From contig CAJINV010000001.1 in NCBI GenBank assembly GCA_905178155.1, positions 2,011,904 to 2,075,903 on the forward strand: a DNA stretch of 64,000 nucleotides, given 5' to 3'. Positions 12,244 to 23,651 of the stretch are shown here, piece after piece. The notes beneath the pieces were generated by a model, which did no database searches, was not told the origin of the DNA, and was given only the letters and a program-made list of their open reading frames with translations. How positions within the stretch are numbered: position 1 is the stretch's first letter; each line of letters starts with the position of its first letter. Source of the stretch: Amoebophrya sp. A120 (lineage: Eukaryota > Sar > Dinophyceae > Syndiniales > Amoebophryaceae). Made by a program: the position numbers and the translations under genes.

Positions 12244-15144
12244 TCACAGCAAATCCGCATCCTTCTTGGTCCCCGGTTCCCAACTTGGCGCTATTCTCCC
12301 TCCGATTCTAGGGGGCACGGGAACAATGGGCTGGCCCAGGGCGTGGCGGATTGCCAAGATTTCCCCATCGGCGATCTCATCCGGGTCTAGGTCGTCCTCT
12401 ACGGTCGTCCGAGACTCGGAGGTGACATCCGAGCCGGTGGAGGAACTCGAAGAAGAATTACTTTCATCTGGTGCAGCTGCTCCGTCGGCTGCGGCAGCAC
12501 CGATGCTCTCTTGTCTTTCTCCATCGCCTCGTTCTAGTACGGTCTGTGTTGAATCTTGACCTCTCTCCACTGCCACGAACGGCGGTGGTGGAGCGTCTTC
12601 ATCTACCGGCACAACCTCTCCCGGAAGCTGAATTACATCTGTACGTAGATCCGTTGACGAGGACCCCCGGCTGGTGTCCTTGCGGGGATCCTGCGCGGTG
12701 GGAGGTGGGAGGTTTCTGTCTGGCGGCGCGCTGGAACAAGCCAATATCGGTGGACTAGAGGAAGACGATGGAACGTTCTGCAATCGCGCTAGCTCCGCCG
12801 CGTCGGCATCTGCTACCGCTTTCTGCCCGTTTAGTTGTCCTAAACTATCTTGATTTTTGTGCTCCACCTGCTCAACTGCACCCTCTCGCTTGTGGTCTAC
12901 TCGATTTCCTCTTTCTGTTGTTGCATTATGTCTATGCGCACCACCCTTGCCGTCGTCGCCAGAAGTGGAAGCGCCGCTGTCTTTACTCTTCAAGCCTACC
13001 AACGCCGGTTGCCCTAACACGACTACAGCAGGCGTCATTGGGACTGTCGCAGTCGCCGGAAACTCGGCAATACTAAAGGCCGCTGCAGAAGTACCAGCGA
13101 CAACGGAAGCACTATCGTCCTCTCCACTCCTGGCAGTGCGCGGCAAAATCTGTGATTGCTCGGACGCCAGATCAAGGCCCCGGGTACTGCTCCGCCCCGC
13201 GACCGAACTGCCCGGCACCGCGGCAGTCGTGCTACACACACTCGCGACGCTGGCTTGCTCTGCGTGCTGGTGTAAAAAACCTCCTGGCGCCGAGGGCAAG
13301 GATCTGTTGTTGGGAAACAACGGATCCACCGCACCGGTGCCCCCCGTGGCCGCTCCTGCCACAACCGCTGCGCCCCCGCCATTGCTCGTGTCTAGACCTC
13401 CCGGGGGAGGTTGTATGTCGGTAGGGACGGAGCCGAGAATTTCCGTCATGAGCCCGCTGTTGGTGCTACTGCCAGCACTCCGACTGTCGTTTTCTTCGTC
13501 GTCCGCGGGGAAAACGGGGTTCCCGACCGTGCTGACGGCCATGCAGTGCGGGCGGTAGGCATCGAACCGGCGCACCTCCGCCCCCGCCATCGGGCTGCCG
13601 TCGCGGTTGCGGGCCAGCGCCTGGTTGGACAAGTAGACGGACTCCAGCCGGCTGCCCTCGTAGTAGTCCCGCGCGAGGATCATCAGCACCGAGAACCGCT
13701 CACGGTTGTAGGCGATCAGCAACACGTGTAAAAACACGCCGCCGCTGGTCAGCGACAGAATGGCGGGCAACACCCACTCACCCACCGAGTCGTCCTCGCT
13801 GTGTCCCAGCGCACCGGACAGGTACAAACACCCTAAAACCACCCCGGAAAGCACCATGCCCGTGGACACATCCACCGCCAGGGACAGCCACAGCGGGTAC
13901 TCGGTCCACCAGTCCTGCAGAAAGGGCCCGCACCGCTGCCACACCCGGTCCGGCACCACGTCGGCGACGCGCGCATCAAAAAACCGTTTCCACTCAAAGC
14001 GCTGCCGGTCGCGTAAGGCGTATTCACGCTCGTTCAGGTGTGCGAGGTGCGGATCCAGGTGCAGAAACGACAACGCACCGCTGTTGCGCGAAGAGGAACG
14101 ACGCGGCCTTGATGTTGTGCCGCGCCTGTGACGAGAAGAGTGATGGTGGTGATGATGGCGGTGGTCTCCTGGCTGTTGTTCCTGATGTTCTTCTCCGGGG
14201 GCATCGCGTGGGCCACCGTTATTAGGTACGACGTCTTCACCTCCATAATTCGTGCCTTGAGGATGTTGATCTCCAACGACCGCGTTACCCGTCGTCGTGT
14301 CTATCGTGAGCCCGGCTCCTCTGCGCGCAGCACTCGACGTCCCGCCTCGCCTACCACCAGTTCCACTCCGTGTCTGCGCCAAAGTGGTCACCGATCCCGA
14401 GGCCACAATACCCGTGCTGCTGGGCGGTGGTGGTGGACGTGGAACGACTCCCGACATATAATTACCACCTCTGTTGTTGGAACTGTGAGGAGTTGCAGGC
14501 CCTCCGCTGAATAAAGGGCCATTGGCCCCTGATGCAATGTTGGGACCAGCACGTCCAGTTTGGATGCTGCCGAGAAACGTAAATTCATCCTCATCTTCCT
14601 GCTGCGCCTCAAGGTCAATAACTCGATCATCTCGAACTTGATGTAGTTCGGGCCTGTTCTTTTGCCGCACAGCTGCTCTTTGATCTTCTTCCCCCACCAC
14701 CGACCGGAGTTCTATCGTGCGCGAGGACACCGAGTGCTGGCCACCTAATTTCGTGCCACCCCGCGGCCCACTTGTCGAAACCACCTGATGTGGTGCTGGC
14801 AATGCGACCACACTCTCGCCCACAGGCGCGTACTCTGTCTGAATCGCGTTGTCTACATCATCCAACTCATCTAAGTCGTCCACGGAACGGGCCGCCTGCG
14901 ACTCCCCCACGGCAACAGTTAAAACGCTTACCGTTTCCGCCGCGAACACACTGCTGGTGGTCTCGAACCGAGCTATTTGTTGATAATTCAAACTGGTGGC
15001 GAGGTTAGTACTGGTGTGCAACGAGGACCTCGGAGATGACCCACTGCCACAGTCGTCCGGCGCGGGCTCCACCTCCACATGGTAGTACGCTTGTTCCCGG
15101 GGGCGCAGCTGATTTTCGTTCCTTTCCACTAGCACCGTTGTCAT
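12244..15144 (-). CDS. Large low-complexity protein with a central pair of membrane segments, unknown function
   Basis: This single open exon encodes 966 residues from MTTVLVERNENQ; the frame is open to an ATG at 15252 (1002 residues). I do not recognise the family. The first about 380 residues are low complexity, with proline runs and a histidine tract (DHRHHHHHHSSRHRR) near residue 335. A structured block follows, about residues 385-540: a basic segment (LRDRQRFEWKRFFDARV), a conserved-looking WQRCGPFLQDWWTEYPLW, and then two hydrophobic helices around VLSGVVLGCLYLSGAL and SGGVFLHVLLIAY. After that come ERFSVLMILARDYYEGSRL and a Ser/Ala/Thr-rich C-terminus. Only the central block looks constrained. 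It could be a two-pass organelle or plasma-membrane protein. No intron is needed to keep the frame open. Confidence 0.6.
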   Translation of the reverse strand: MTTVLVERNENQLRPREQAYYHVEVEPAPDDCGSGSSPRSSLHTSTNLATSLNYQQIARFETTSSVFAAETVSVLTVAVGESQAARSVDDLDELDDVDNAIQTEYAPVGESVVALPAPHQVVSTSGPRGGTKLGGQHSVSSRTIELRSVVGEEDQRAAVRQKNRPELHQVRDDRVIDLEAQQEDEDEFTFLGSIQTGRAGPNIASGANGPLFSGGPATPHSSNNRGGNYMSGVVPRPPPPPSSTGIVASGSVTTLAQTRSGTGGRRGGTSSAARRGAGLTIDTTTGNAVVGDQHPQGTNYGGEDVVPNNGGPRDAPGEEHQEQQPGDHRHHHHHHSSRHRRGTTSRPRRSSSRNSGALSFLHLDPHLAHLNEREYALRDRQRFEWKRFFDARVADVVPDRVWQRCGPFLQDWWTEYPLWLSLAVDVSTGMVLSGVVLGCLYLSGALGHSEDDSVGEWVLPAILSLTSGGVFLHVLLIAYNRERFSVLMILARDYYEGSRLESVYLSNQALARNRDGSPMAGAEVRRFDAYRPHCMAVSTVGNPVFPADDEENDSRSAGSSTNSGLMTEILGSVPTDIQPPPGGLDTSNGGGAAVVAGAATGGTGAVDPLFPNNRSLPSAPGGFLHQHAEQASVASVCSTTAAVPGSSVAGRSSTRGLDLASEQSQILPRTARSGEDDSASVVAGTSAAAFSIAEFPATATVPMTPAVVVLGQPALVGLKSKDSGASTSGDDGKGGAHRHNATTERGNRVDHKREGAVEQVEHKNQDSLGQLNGQKAVADADAAELARLQNVPSSSSSPPILACSSAPPDRNLPPPTAQDPRKDTSRGSSSTDLRTDVIQLPGEVVPVDEDAPPPPFVAVERGQDSTQTVLERGDGERQESIGAAAADGAAAPDESNSSSSSSTGSDVTSESRTTVEDDLDPDEIADGEILAIRHALGQPIVPVPPRIGGRIAPSWEPGTKKDADLL

Positions 15145-16135
15145 CTTCGCTGGACCTTCACCTTGTTCCTGTGATCCACCTGCTCGAGGGGCCTTGTTAG
15201 TGACGCGAGAGTGCAACAAGTGCGGTCTGCAGGCGAAGATGATACAGCGCAATGAGGTACAATAGAATCTTCACAAACACAAATAAAATTACGATGTGGA
15301 TGTCTATACGACGACCTTGCAATTTTATCGGATTCTTGTTGACCAGTGCAGCGTGGGTGTTGGGAAGAATTTGATACAACTTCTAGTCATTTTGATAATT
15401 TTTCCTAGATTTCTAAATACGTGCATGGGTTGTAAGGGGAGGGGACAAACAATTGAACTATGGCGGGATTTAAGGGTATCAATATCACCTCCAGAAATGC
15501 AAGTGACTGGTGGAGAGTGAGAGGCTATAGCGTCCTGGGCGCATTGACGCTTTCATCCCGACTCCTCGGCCCTGTTCGTTGTGTATGAAATTGTGACGGA
15601 TAAGACTGCAATGCAAAATGAGCCTACTAGTTGTAAAGCTACTAGCACACATTCTTGCTAGTAGCACGGTACCGTCGAAGCCGCGCAAACAATTGCGTGT
15701 ACCGAGATGTGCTGTAGTAGTGCGTATCCGTATTACATGCAGACAGAAGTACAAAAATGCGACCACGACCAAGTACGATGCTTTCCGAAAAGTTGTACGA
15801 GTTTCTTTCTTTGTTGCACGTTCAGCTTCACGTTTTTTCATATTATAATGCACGTATGTATATGATGTAGTAAAACCGATGCTTTGGAAAGCCTGTGTTT
15901 CACATCCTGGCGCACGAAAGGTTCAGCTACTTGGAGACCGATGCGTAATGCTTTCACCTTCTTTTTGTGCCTCATACTGACCGACATTTATTTTTTCAGT
16001 TGCCTGCAGCAAAAGTTAAAGTTGCTGCAGAGGCACGACAATATCTATCATGAAAATCTTCATTCATCATGCATCACCTCTTGAAGATCAGATCAGATCA
16101 GAGGTGTCATAGCATAGCATGGGGTTTGGCGTGTC

Positions 16136-16860
16136 GGAACTTTAAGAGTGCAGCCGACTTTTTCATGAACTAGAGCTCGACCACGCGTACTATTCTAGTA
16201 GAGGCGGCTAACAGTGATGCTTGTACCCCGCCCGCGATACAAATTCCCCGGGCCGTATATCATGCCTATTGGGTGGGACTGGGAATTTCGGCCACTGAAC
16301 AAAACCCGACAAGCACACCGAAAGTCTTATACCGGTCGATGCTAAAGCTTCACGCGCCGCAACCAGAGCACCGGCTGATTACCCTAAACCCTGTTTAAGT
16401 TATCAAGCACTTACTTTTTACTATTCGTCTAATACAAGTTCCCACTTGCATGCATCTACACCTCGGCCTGGATCATTTTGATCTTTTTCTTTGATGGAGG
16501 TGGCGGTCCAGAACTTTAAGAGTGCAGCTGGAGCTTTCATGAGCTAAGACTTGACCACGCTTACTAGATGTAGTAGAGGCGGCTAACGATGAACCTGCTC
16601 CCCTCCCACGTATCATACAAACCCCAGGGCAAAAACACATGCATATAGGGGGGACGGGGAAAATCAGCCCTACCCAGGCAGGCCCACCGAGAGTCTTGTA
16701 CCGGTCAATGTAATAACTTCACGCGCCAGACGGGAGCACACGTCGAACCCTAAACCCTGTCTAAGTTATCATTCTCTTACAACTAGATTTTTCCTTCTAA
16801 CCATACAAAAATTATTATTTTTCATGCATCTCACCTCGGCCTGATTGACATCATTTTTTT
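16136..16860. repeat. Two diverged tandem copies of a ~370-bp unit with ACCCTAAACCCT
   Basis: The copies start at about 16136 and 16510 with (G/C)(G/A)GAACTTTAAGAGTGCAGC. They share GTAGAGGCGGCTAAC, CACCGA(A/G)AGTCTT(A/G)TACCGGTC, CTTCACGCGCC and ACCCTAAACCCTGT(T/C)TAAG. Both end near CATGCATCT-CACCTCGGCCTG. They are clearly related but diverged, and there is no long open frame. The shared structure-like blocks would suit a non-coding RNA or a subtelomere-derived repeat; neither can be shown here. Confidence 0.7.
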
Positions 16861-17394
16861 TTTTATTTGAACCCTTTTGGTAAAAGTAAAATAGATCCGT
16901 CTAGTAGCACCTCGGGCATGTGCAGACACATCGGGGCGACATGCCATGCACAGCAACTGGGAGCAGGATCTCCACTATTTTTTTTTTCCAAGACGGTAAC
17001 AGGAGTGGCTTTTCTGAACACTATTTTTTTTTTTGTCATTAGGGTATACAAAATTACCGCCTCTGTTTCTTCGTTGGCCGAGGTGCATACAAAAAGGAGA
17101 CCGACTAATGCCACCGAGCCGCACAGTGGTCTTGTGCGCTACCACTAAGTTTAGGTCGAGACGGGCGCGAGCGCTACGCGGCATGTACTACACGATCATG
17201 CACTTGTGACGGCCACGGCAGTTAAGCGATCCGCGGACCGCAATGCAAGCGGGCTGACGCCGTCACGCAAGCTGGGCTCAACGCAGCAGTCAGGCAATCC
17301 TAGCCACCACGTCGGCCGTAAAACAGATTTGCGTTTGTCAGAAGTTTGGAGCAGAAACAGACTTAACTAAACCCTTTTGCAGACTAGAGAAGCT

Positions 17395-17505
17395 AAAAAC
17401 TAGGCTCCGAAGAGCTGCGCTGGAATGGGCGAGAAGACTATGCTCCGAGGAGCTACATTGGAAAGGTTTGAAAAAACTATGCTCCGAGGAGCGGGCCTAG
17501 GGGAG
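17395..17505. repeat. Short three-unit repeat around GCTCCGAGGAGC
   Basis: Three spaced units of AACTA(T/G)GCTCCGA(G/A)GAGC, each with a self-complementary core, are about 40-50 bp apart. Confidence 0.7.
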
Positions 17506-17809
17506 CTAAAACAAAACTAAGCTTTCAGATTTTGGATTTCAATCAAAATAAAACTACACGGCAATAGGTCAGAACAATGGTCTTCGTCATGTGAAAACCC
17601 TCAAACCGGCTACAAGCCGTGATTTGTCGAGATCGCCACATTTGAATCAACGTAGGTTTAGTCTTTTCGCAGAAAAAGAGCCCAGGAGCTTTCCTGAACT
17701 AACAAAACTGCAGTTTTAGATGGGGACAAGGCGATACATGTGAGATCATGGAAAACAACAGCTTTTTTGGGCTTTCACTACCGTTAGTGAGTCTGTTTTT
17801 CCACCTAAA

Positions 17810-17877
17810 CAGAGCGCCTTGTCGTGCAGCCGAACATGATAACCAGAGCGCCTTGTCGTGCAGCCGAACATGATAAC
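17810..17877. repeat. Perfect 34-bp tandem duplication
   Basis: Two identical units beginning CAGAGCGCCTTGTCGTGC lie head to tail (17810-17843 and 17844-17877). Confidence 0.9.
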
Positions 17878-18890
17878 CACCATTAATTTCCCCCATGTGC
17901 TGCATAGACACGACAGCGGCGGCCACAGGCAGAAACCCCAGGTCGATGGCCGGCAATGCCGTCTTTCACGTTTGTTTTCCTGAAGTTTCCACTTATCAAG
18001 AACCTCATCTTGTTTCGACAAGAATATCATCCGATCAGGACCAAGAACTGACACTATTCTTGCTTGGTAGCGCTGATATAATGACTGCTAGTGCCACAAC
18101 TTCCACCAGCTGTCACGACCGAAGATCATGTTCATCAGTCTTCGGACATCAACCATCGAAGAAATAATTTTCATTGGCGCTTCCTCAATGCTAGATGAGG
18201 TATCTTTGACACTCAAGAAAGTGCTTTTTTTCGCCTTTCTATTTCTCGGGCTTTGAGGTGCATTCAAATATACTTGTTACTGCATTTACATTTTGTTGAT
18301 TTTTTGTCCTAGATAAACGAAATCGAAAATCGAACCCCGGAGAATCTAGTATCTGGACCCCAGTGGAGGTGCAGGAAGAAAAAATGAAGCATAGCCTTAA
18401 AATAAGCAATATAAGAAAAGAAGAAAAAAAAAGCTCGGCTGTACTGGAAAAAGGTGTTACATTTGAAGGACTTGTAGTCTTCAGCAGAAGAAGGAAATTA
18501 GACAACCCACTTCCAGTGTGTGCTACGCGTCCCAAAAAAAAGTACAACCTTGCATGCATTGAGGGACACCTGCGTCGTTCTGAAGCAGGTGATTTCTTTC
18601 GGATACTATTACTCAAACTCAGATACTTTTTATCTGCTGCAAGAACAATATTTACTGAAGTACATGGCATCAAAATCATTCGTATTGTTCGTATGCAAAC
18701 ACAGAAGAGCTTAAACTTTGAAAAAGCGGAGCAGCGCTCGTCAGCTTCAGTGCTGGGTAATGTACAGAATAGCCGCGAAAAGGAAACACTACTGTAGCAA
18801 TCGATCCCGACACAGCTGCTTCTTGCTCCTTTGTCCTTTTTGACAAGAAAAGAACACAACCGGCGCGGCGTCGTGATCTTCTACTTCTAT

Positions 18891-21800
18891 TCAGTATTTT
18901 CCGTTCGCGGTTACATTTTTTGACGGTGCCCCCTGCTGCTTTTTGTGTTCAGCCTTCAGTTTGTTACGGTTTTCCGCACTCAAAGGTGGTGACTCGAACC
19001 AACTCGCGTTCGCCCCTTCGGCCTGTTTTAGTTTTACCGGCGTGGGCACGGCGTCCTCGGTCCCCGAAGAACCGCCGTTTGCGGTCGGGCCGCTCGCTGT
19101 GGAATTGCTCGAAGAATTGCTGGTATTCTTCTTATCGGGTAATTTGTTACTCGCGGGCACAACTCCGAGATTCTCCGTCGAGGTGGAGGACTCGCTATCC
19201 TTGTTCGTTGACGACGACGTGTAGCCCACAAGCTGGGCCGCGAACGGCTGCACGCTGGCCCCTGACTTCGCAGTCGACGTCGTGCCAGTTGTACTGCTAG
19301 ACGTCGACGTTTTGTGCTGGTCCTTTCCGGTACTCTGTCCGGGGGTAGTGCTTGTGGTCACGTTACTACTGGGGGATGCCGCGGAAGTAGTAGTACTGGA
19401 GACGATGTTCTTGGTTTTTGATACGGGTGCAGCTGCAGATGTTGAATTCGCTCCGCCGTACGGGTCGGGCAGCTTGGCTTTTTTCGCTCCTTCACTCTTC
19501 AGCTCGCTGGTGAGGGGTTCCTTTTCCAAAATGGCGTTCAACTTTTGGGACGCGATCGGCATTTCTTCGATGTCGATGCCCCGGGAGCTCAGCTTCCGGT
19601 ATGGAAACGAAAAGTAGTTGTGTGTCACTATCATTTCTTGACGCATTTCCATCAAATTTTGGAGTTCTTTGGTACAACTTCGACACCTGACTTTCAACTA
19701 CAACCAAATCCTATTTCTAATATTATGAACGATGCTCTGTATCGCAATGCAAGTTCCAAAGGTCATCCTCAGCATGACCACAGCGAAGCTGTAGCCTGCT
19801 GTCTGGATGAACAGCTGATAGTGCAAGACAAGCGCTCTACTTCCTCTTCGTACCCTTCCGTTCTCGTCTACGAGTACCATGCGGTCCGGGGTGGCGCTCA
19901 TGGGGTTACTGTTCAGCCCGCTGCCGAACACGGCGGGAGACGGCCCGTTGGTCCGCAGGTGCCCGGCCCCGACCGCCTGGTTGTTGCTGTTGTTGATGTT
20001 TATGTTGATGGAGGAGTTCTGCCACTCGGCGGGTGTAATCCGGGTCCCGCTGGCACTCAGCATGGAGGTCCGACTCAGGCCCAGCGGCGTGCCGGGCAGC
20101 GAGGGTGAGCCCTCCTTGTGTACGTAGGCGTAGCCGCGCGCCAGCACATCCAGTGTACGGTGGTGCTCCTCTACCTTGTTCTTCACCACCTCGAACAAAG
20201 TGCCCTTGGTCAGCTTCAGACTGCGGGTGCGCAGCGAGGCGCCCCGCATGTTCGCGCAGATGTGCGTCTGCAGCCCCGTGAAGAGCTTCGCGATCTCGCG
20301 CCCACTGAACGTCTTCAGCTGCACCGCCACCTCCCGGAGCGCCTCGGAATCGCAGTCGGACTCCTTGTCCTTCAGTGCGGGCGTTGCGGCCGGGTCCGAC
20401 GCCGTGGAAATCGCGGCCGGGCGTTTCATATGCATTGCAAAATAGGTATCGCACTCGCATAAATTGCAGCCATGCATGACAAATCTCTTTCCACTAAACT
20501 ACCTGAAGTAGCATTTACAAATTTTAGCTTTGCTCTTGCAGAAATTTGTGATGCTATTTATACTAGTACGTTACTGTTTTGCAATGCATATTTCAGCAAC
20601 TTGCTGCTGTCCTTGGCCTGGGCGATGTCGTTCAGCTTGATCTTCAACGGCTTCCGCACGTACATGTCGAAGTACTGGAACACCATGCCTGTGAAACAGG
20701 AAATATATACGATTTTCAGGCTTTGTTGAAGTTAAAAGCCATTTCTTTATTTTTGTTCGAGAAGCAAAATAAATTTCAATTTCTTGGCGCTTCTACGTCT
20801 AGCATCAGGAACATAATAAATGCAAACCATGAGACTAAGTGGATGAAAACGCGCCATCGATTCACTACCGCCTTCAAAAAAATCAAATTAATAGAAGTCG
20901 ATTATGAACGTAGCATTTGCAGTACGTTCTCGCTCTGCAAGATCGGGTAGACCGAATTCGACGCTTTCGTCGACACGATCCAAAACAGCCGGATCCAAGT
21001 CGCCAGGTCGGTTTGTAGCAAGCACCATCAAAAACTGACTCGTTGGAGTACCTGTGAGCAAATTGAAATTATATTGTGAAGAGGAAATGTTCTACTTTCT
21101 AGTTACATTGCAAAATAACGCATGAACAAGCAAAACTTTGCAAGTTTTACCATGCAAAATGCATACTCGCGTGACGCCTACAACAGCCATCGTGGGAGAT
21201 AAATGTGCATGAAGCCTACAAAAGTATCGTGAAAGCCGCATCCGTCATCAAAATCAAAAATAATTGTAGACAAGAATACTGTATCGAAAAACAATGATAA
21301 TCTATATGTAAAAATTCAAATCTTCAACTTCAAGGCGAAGAACTATACCCGTATGATAGAGCATGGTGGTGAGTGCGTTTCTGAGGCTTTCGCTCATGCT
21401 CTTGTTTCTGACGGCCAAAAACGCGTCGGCCTCATCGATGAAAAGCAGCACACCCTTTCGTGATTTGTGCACCCAGGTGAAAAGCTTGTGTAGTTCTGTC
21501 ACCGCTTGCTCTTCGAGTGGCGCCACGTCCGCGCCCGACATGAAAGCGTATCTGATGAGATGATTGGTAGGCTTTTCATCTTGTATATTCTGACTCCGAG
21601 GGAGTTCATCGATCTCGTTTTCGTTGTTTTTCATTTTCGCAAAGGATCATCAAGAAAAAACATCAAATGTGTATTGAAATTGTACTCCAATCCGGAATAT
21701 TCCGCAAATCGCTGGGCGCACATGGTCTTCCCCGTTCCTGGTGGCCCGTAAAACATGATGTGCAGCAGCGGCATGCCCCGTGCCTTCGCGTTTTTGGTGG

Positions 21801-23448
21801 CGTTGGCGAGCCGGAAAATTTGTTCCTCTAGCCTCTTGTGCAGCACGACGTCGTCGAATTCGTGGCCCGCACGTTTTCGGCACAAGCAACACGTCAACAC
21901 ATTCTTCAGTAACCTGATTTGCAATCATCAAACCCATAGTTGACATATAAGAAAAAGTCCAAAGATGACTCACTAAGACCATCATTATGTATGTGTATGA
22001 TAAATAAATCGCTATCCATTTTTTTAGTACCTCCAGGCCTCGCCCATTCGGGTTTTTTTCGAGGTCATGCGCACCAGCGAAGGGCGGCCCAGTCGCTTGT
22101 TGAGCTGCTCCCGCAAGAGGGTCGCCATTTCGCGCGTGAAATACACCCCCACCATGACCGCGATGAAGGAGCCCAGGGCGTAGAGCATGTTTTGACTGGA
22201 GCCGTACAGTGTGTGAAGCCAGGAGGTGACAATCCGGGCGGTGGCCTGGATGGCCACAATCACCTGCTGCTTCTGGCCCTCAAGCTTCATCTTCTGCTCC
22301 CGCGCGTGTACGTCCTCGTTCTCCCGGATCTCTTTTATTTTCGCCTCTTGCTCGATACCTGTGGTGGAAATGAATGATGAGTGGCGGTTGTTAGTTTGAA
22401 GCTGCAGATGCACTGCTCCAGCTGGTCTACTAATTTTTCTTTTTCATTCCTGAAGATCCACCTCAAAGTGGAGGAGGTAAAAAAAAAAATTGCAAAATGA
22501 ACGACAGTCATTCAATGAAGGCATCGACATCTTCGCTAGTAGAGCCGGGTTGGGAATGTTAACGCAGCTGCAAATATCAAACTTATTGCTACTTCACAAG
22601 ATTGTAGTACGTGCTGCCTCAACTGCCTGCTGCAGCTCCATTTCGGCCTTGTATTTTTGCGAGGCCACTTCGAGCTTTATCCCTTGGAAAAAAGCCGCGG
22701 AACTGCAACTACCAGCCCACATTTTGTGTTGCAATAGCTCCAATACCAATGTTGGACCTCCCTCCCGAAGAAAAGGAAGAACTGCAACCAGACGCAGACT
22801 ACAAAGAAAGACATAGAAATCGGTGGGAAAAAAGCCTTTGCGTTTGTTCTTTAACAAATTTCATTTCTCTTCACAGCAAAAACATCTTGATCTTCATCTT
22901 CTGCAAAAAAATGCGATCATCAGCCCGTTGCGTTTTTCCGTTTTCTCTGTGATAGGCTCTTTCATCTCCTTCTCGTGTTTCGCCTTCTCCGATAATTGCC
23001 GCAGGTTGCTGATTTCCTGCGCCTTGATCGTCTGCAAGTCGGATTCCAGTTTCCGTTCCTGTTCGTACTTGATTTTGTCCTTGTGCATGGCAATGATAGC
23101 CTCTTCGGACTCCTTCTTTTCTTTGTTGCGGAGTTTGATCGTCTTTTGCTCCTCCTCGTACCGCAGCTGTTCGATTTCCTTCAGGACTTTGGCCTTTTCG
23201 TACTCCATCTCCGACTTCTTGCGCTTTTCCACCAGGTCGCTGTGCGCCTCCTTTTCCAGCACCTTTTTCATGTTTGCGATGCTGTCTTCCACTTCCGCGA
23301 TGCGAGACTTAACAGTGGCCGTGTTTTGCTTGCTGTCTTCCTTGAGCAGCGCGAAGTGCGTCTCCAGCTCGGAAAAACGGATCTCCGTCGTCTGCAGTGC
23401 CTTGGCCAGCACCTCCGTGGTGGCCACCGTCCGCAGAAGCTGCTCCAT
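18891..23448 (-). CDS. ATAD3: ATAD3-type mitochondrial AAA ATPase, multi-exon
   Basis: ATAD3 is an inner-membrane AAA ATPase of mitochondria (nucleoid and membrane-contact organisation). Exon order on the minus strand follows. A charged coiled coil (about 23448-22940) leads to a second coil exon (about 22690-22625). The coil then continues (22364-22032) into the membrane segment YALGSFIAVMVGVYF and the ATAD3 signature RLGRPSLVRMTS. Walker A GPPGTGKT is in the exon near 21917-21676. Walker B VLLFIDEADAF follows YAFMSGADVAPLEE in 21564-21346. Sensor VLATNRPGDLDPAVLDRVDE is in 21052-20949. An exon at about 20693-20591 is joined to the C-terminal part, which contains TFSGREIAKL (family: GMSGREIAQL). 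One introner (20429-20590) separates the last two; excision with one TTTCA copy gives KLLK-RPAAIS in frame. Other borders are GT-AG, except after the first coil exon, where no GT precedes the stop. The last exon (19685-18891, Ser/Thr-rich) is tentative. The start ATG is uncertain because the frame is open upstream. Confidence 0.85.
20429..20590. mobile_element. Introner, family 1, in ATAD3
   Basis: This 162-bp element has near-perfect ends (TATGCATTGCAAAA / TTTTGCAATGCATA). It is flanked by TTTCA at 20424-20428 and 20591-20595. Splicing at the target duplication restores the ATAD3 frame. Confidence 0.9.
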
Positions 23449-23651
23449 GATGTCTCCCGTATGAAAGTAAGCGCACAACTTTACTCGCCTTGCTTCTGGT
23501 CCGTCCGCAATAATTGTATTAGTATTTCCGAATAATTCCTCCATGATAGCAACGAAAAGGTGGAAAGACTGCATCTTCACAATTGAATACGGATTTGGCG
23601 ATCAGGATCACCGGGTAAGAGAATACATAAATTCATATCGTTCATCGTGCT

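Larger units (their letters stand above)
15145..18890. other. Long gene-poor stretch with several tandem repeats
   Basis: No convincing coding region was found in about 3.7 kb. Frames at 15485-15853 and 18239-18859 (minus) and at 18363-18797 (plus) have no motifs or paralogs and are not annotated. The stretch carries a two-copy repeat of about 370 bp with telomere-like motifs, a three-unit CTCCGAGGAG repeat and a 34-bp tandem duplication, listed separately. Confidence 0.5.

Noticed and set aside
12857-13558. 233-codon plus-strand frame opposite the large low-complexity gene
   Set aside because: It is a composition shadow; no motif is present, and the minus-strand frame is four times longer with membrane helices.
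17130-17300. Possible tRNA or spliced-leader RNA gene (GGCTCAACGCAGCAG)
   Set aside because: It lacks the dinoflagellate spliced-leader core, and no cloverleaf with anticodon and T-loop could be drawn.
18239-18859. 206-codon minus-strand frame and 144-codon plus-strand frame in the same place
   Set aside because: They overlap each other, lack recognisable motifs or paralogs, and have AT-driven composition.
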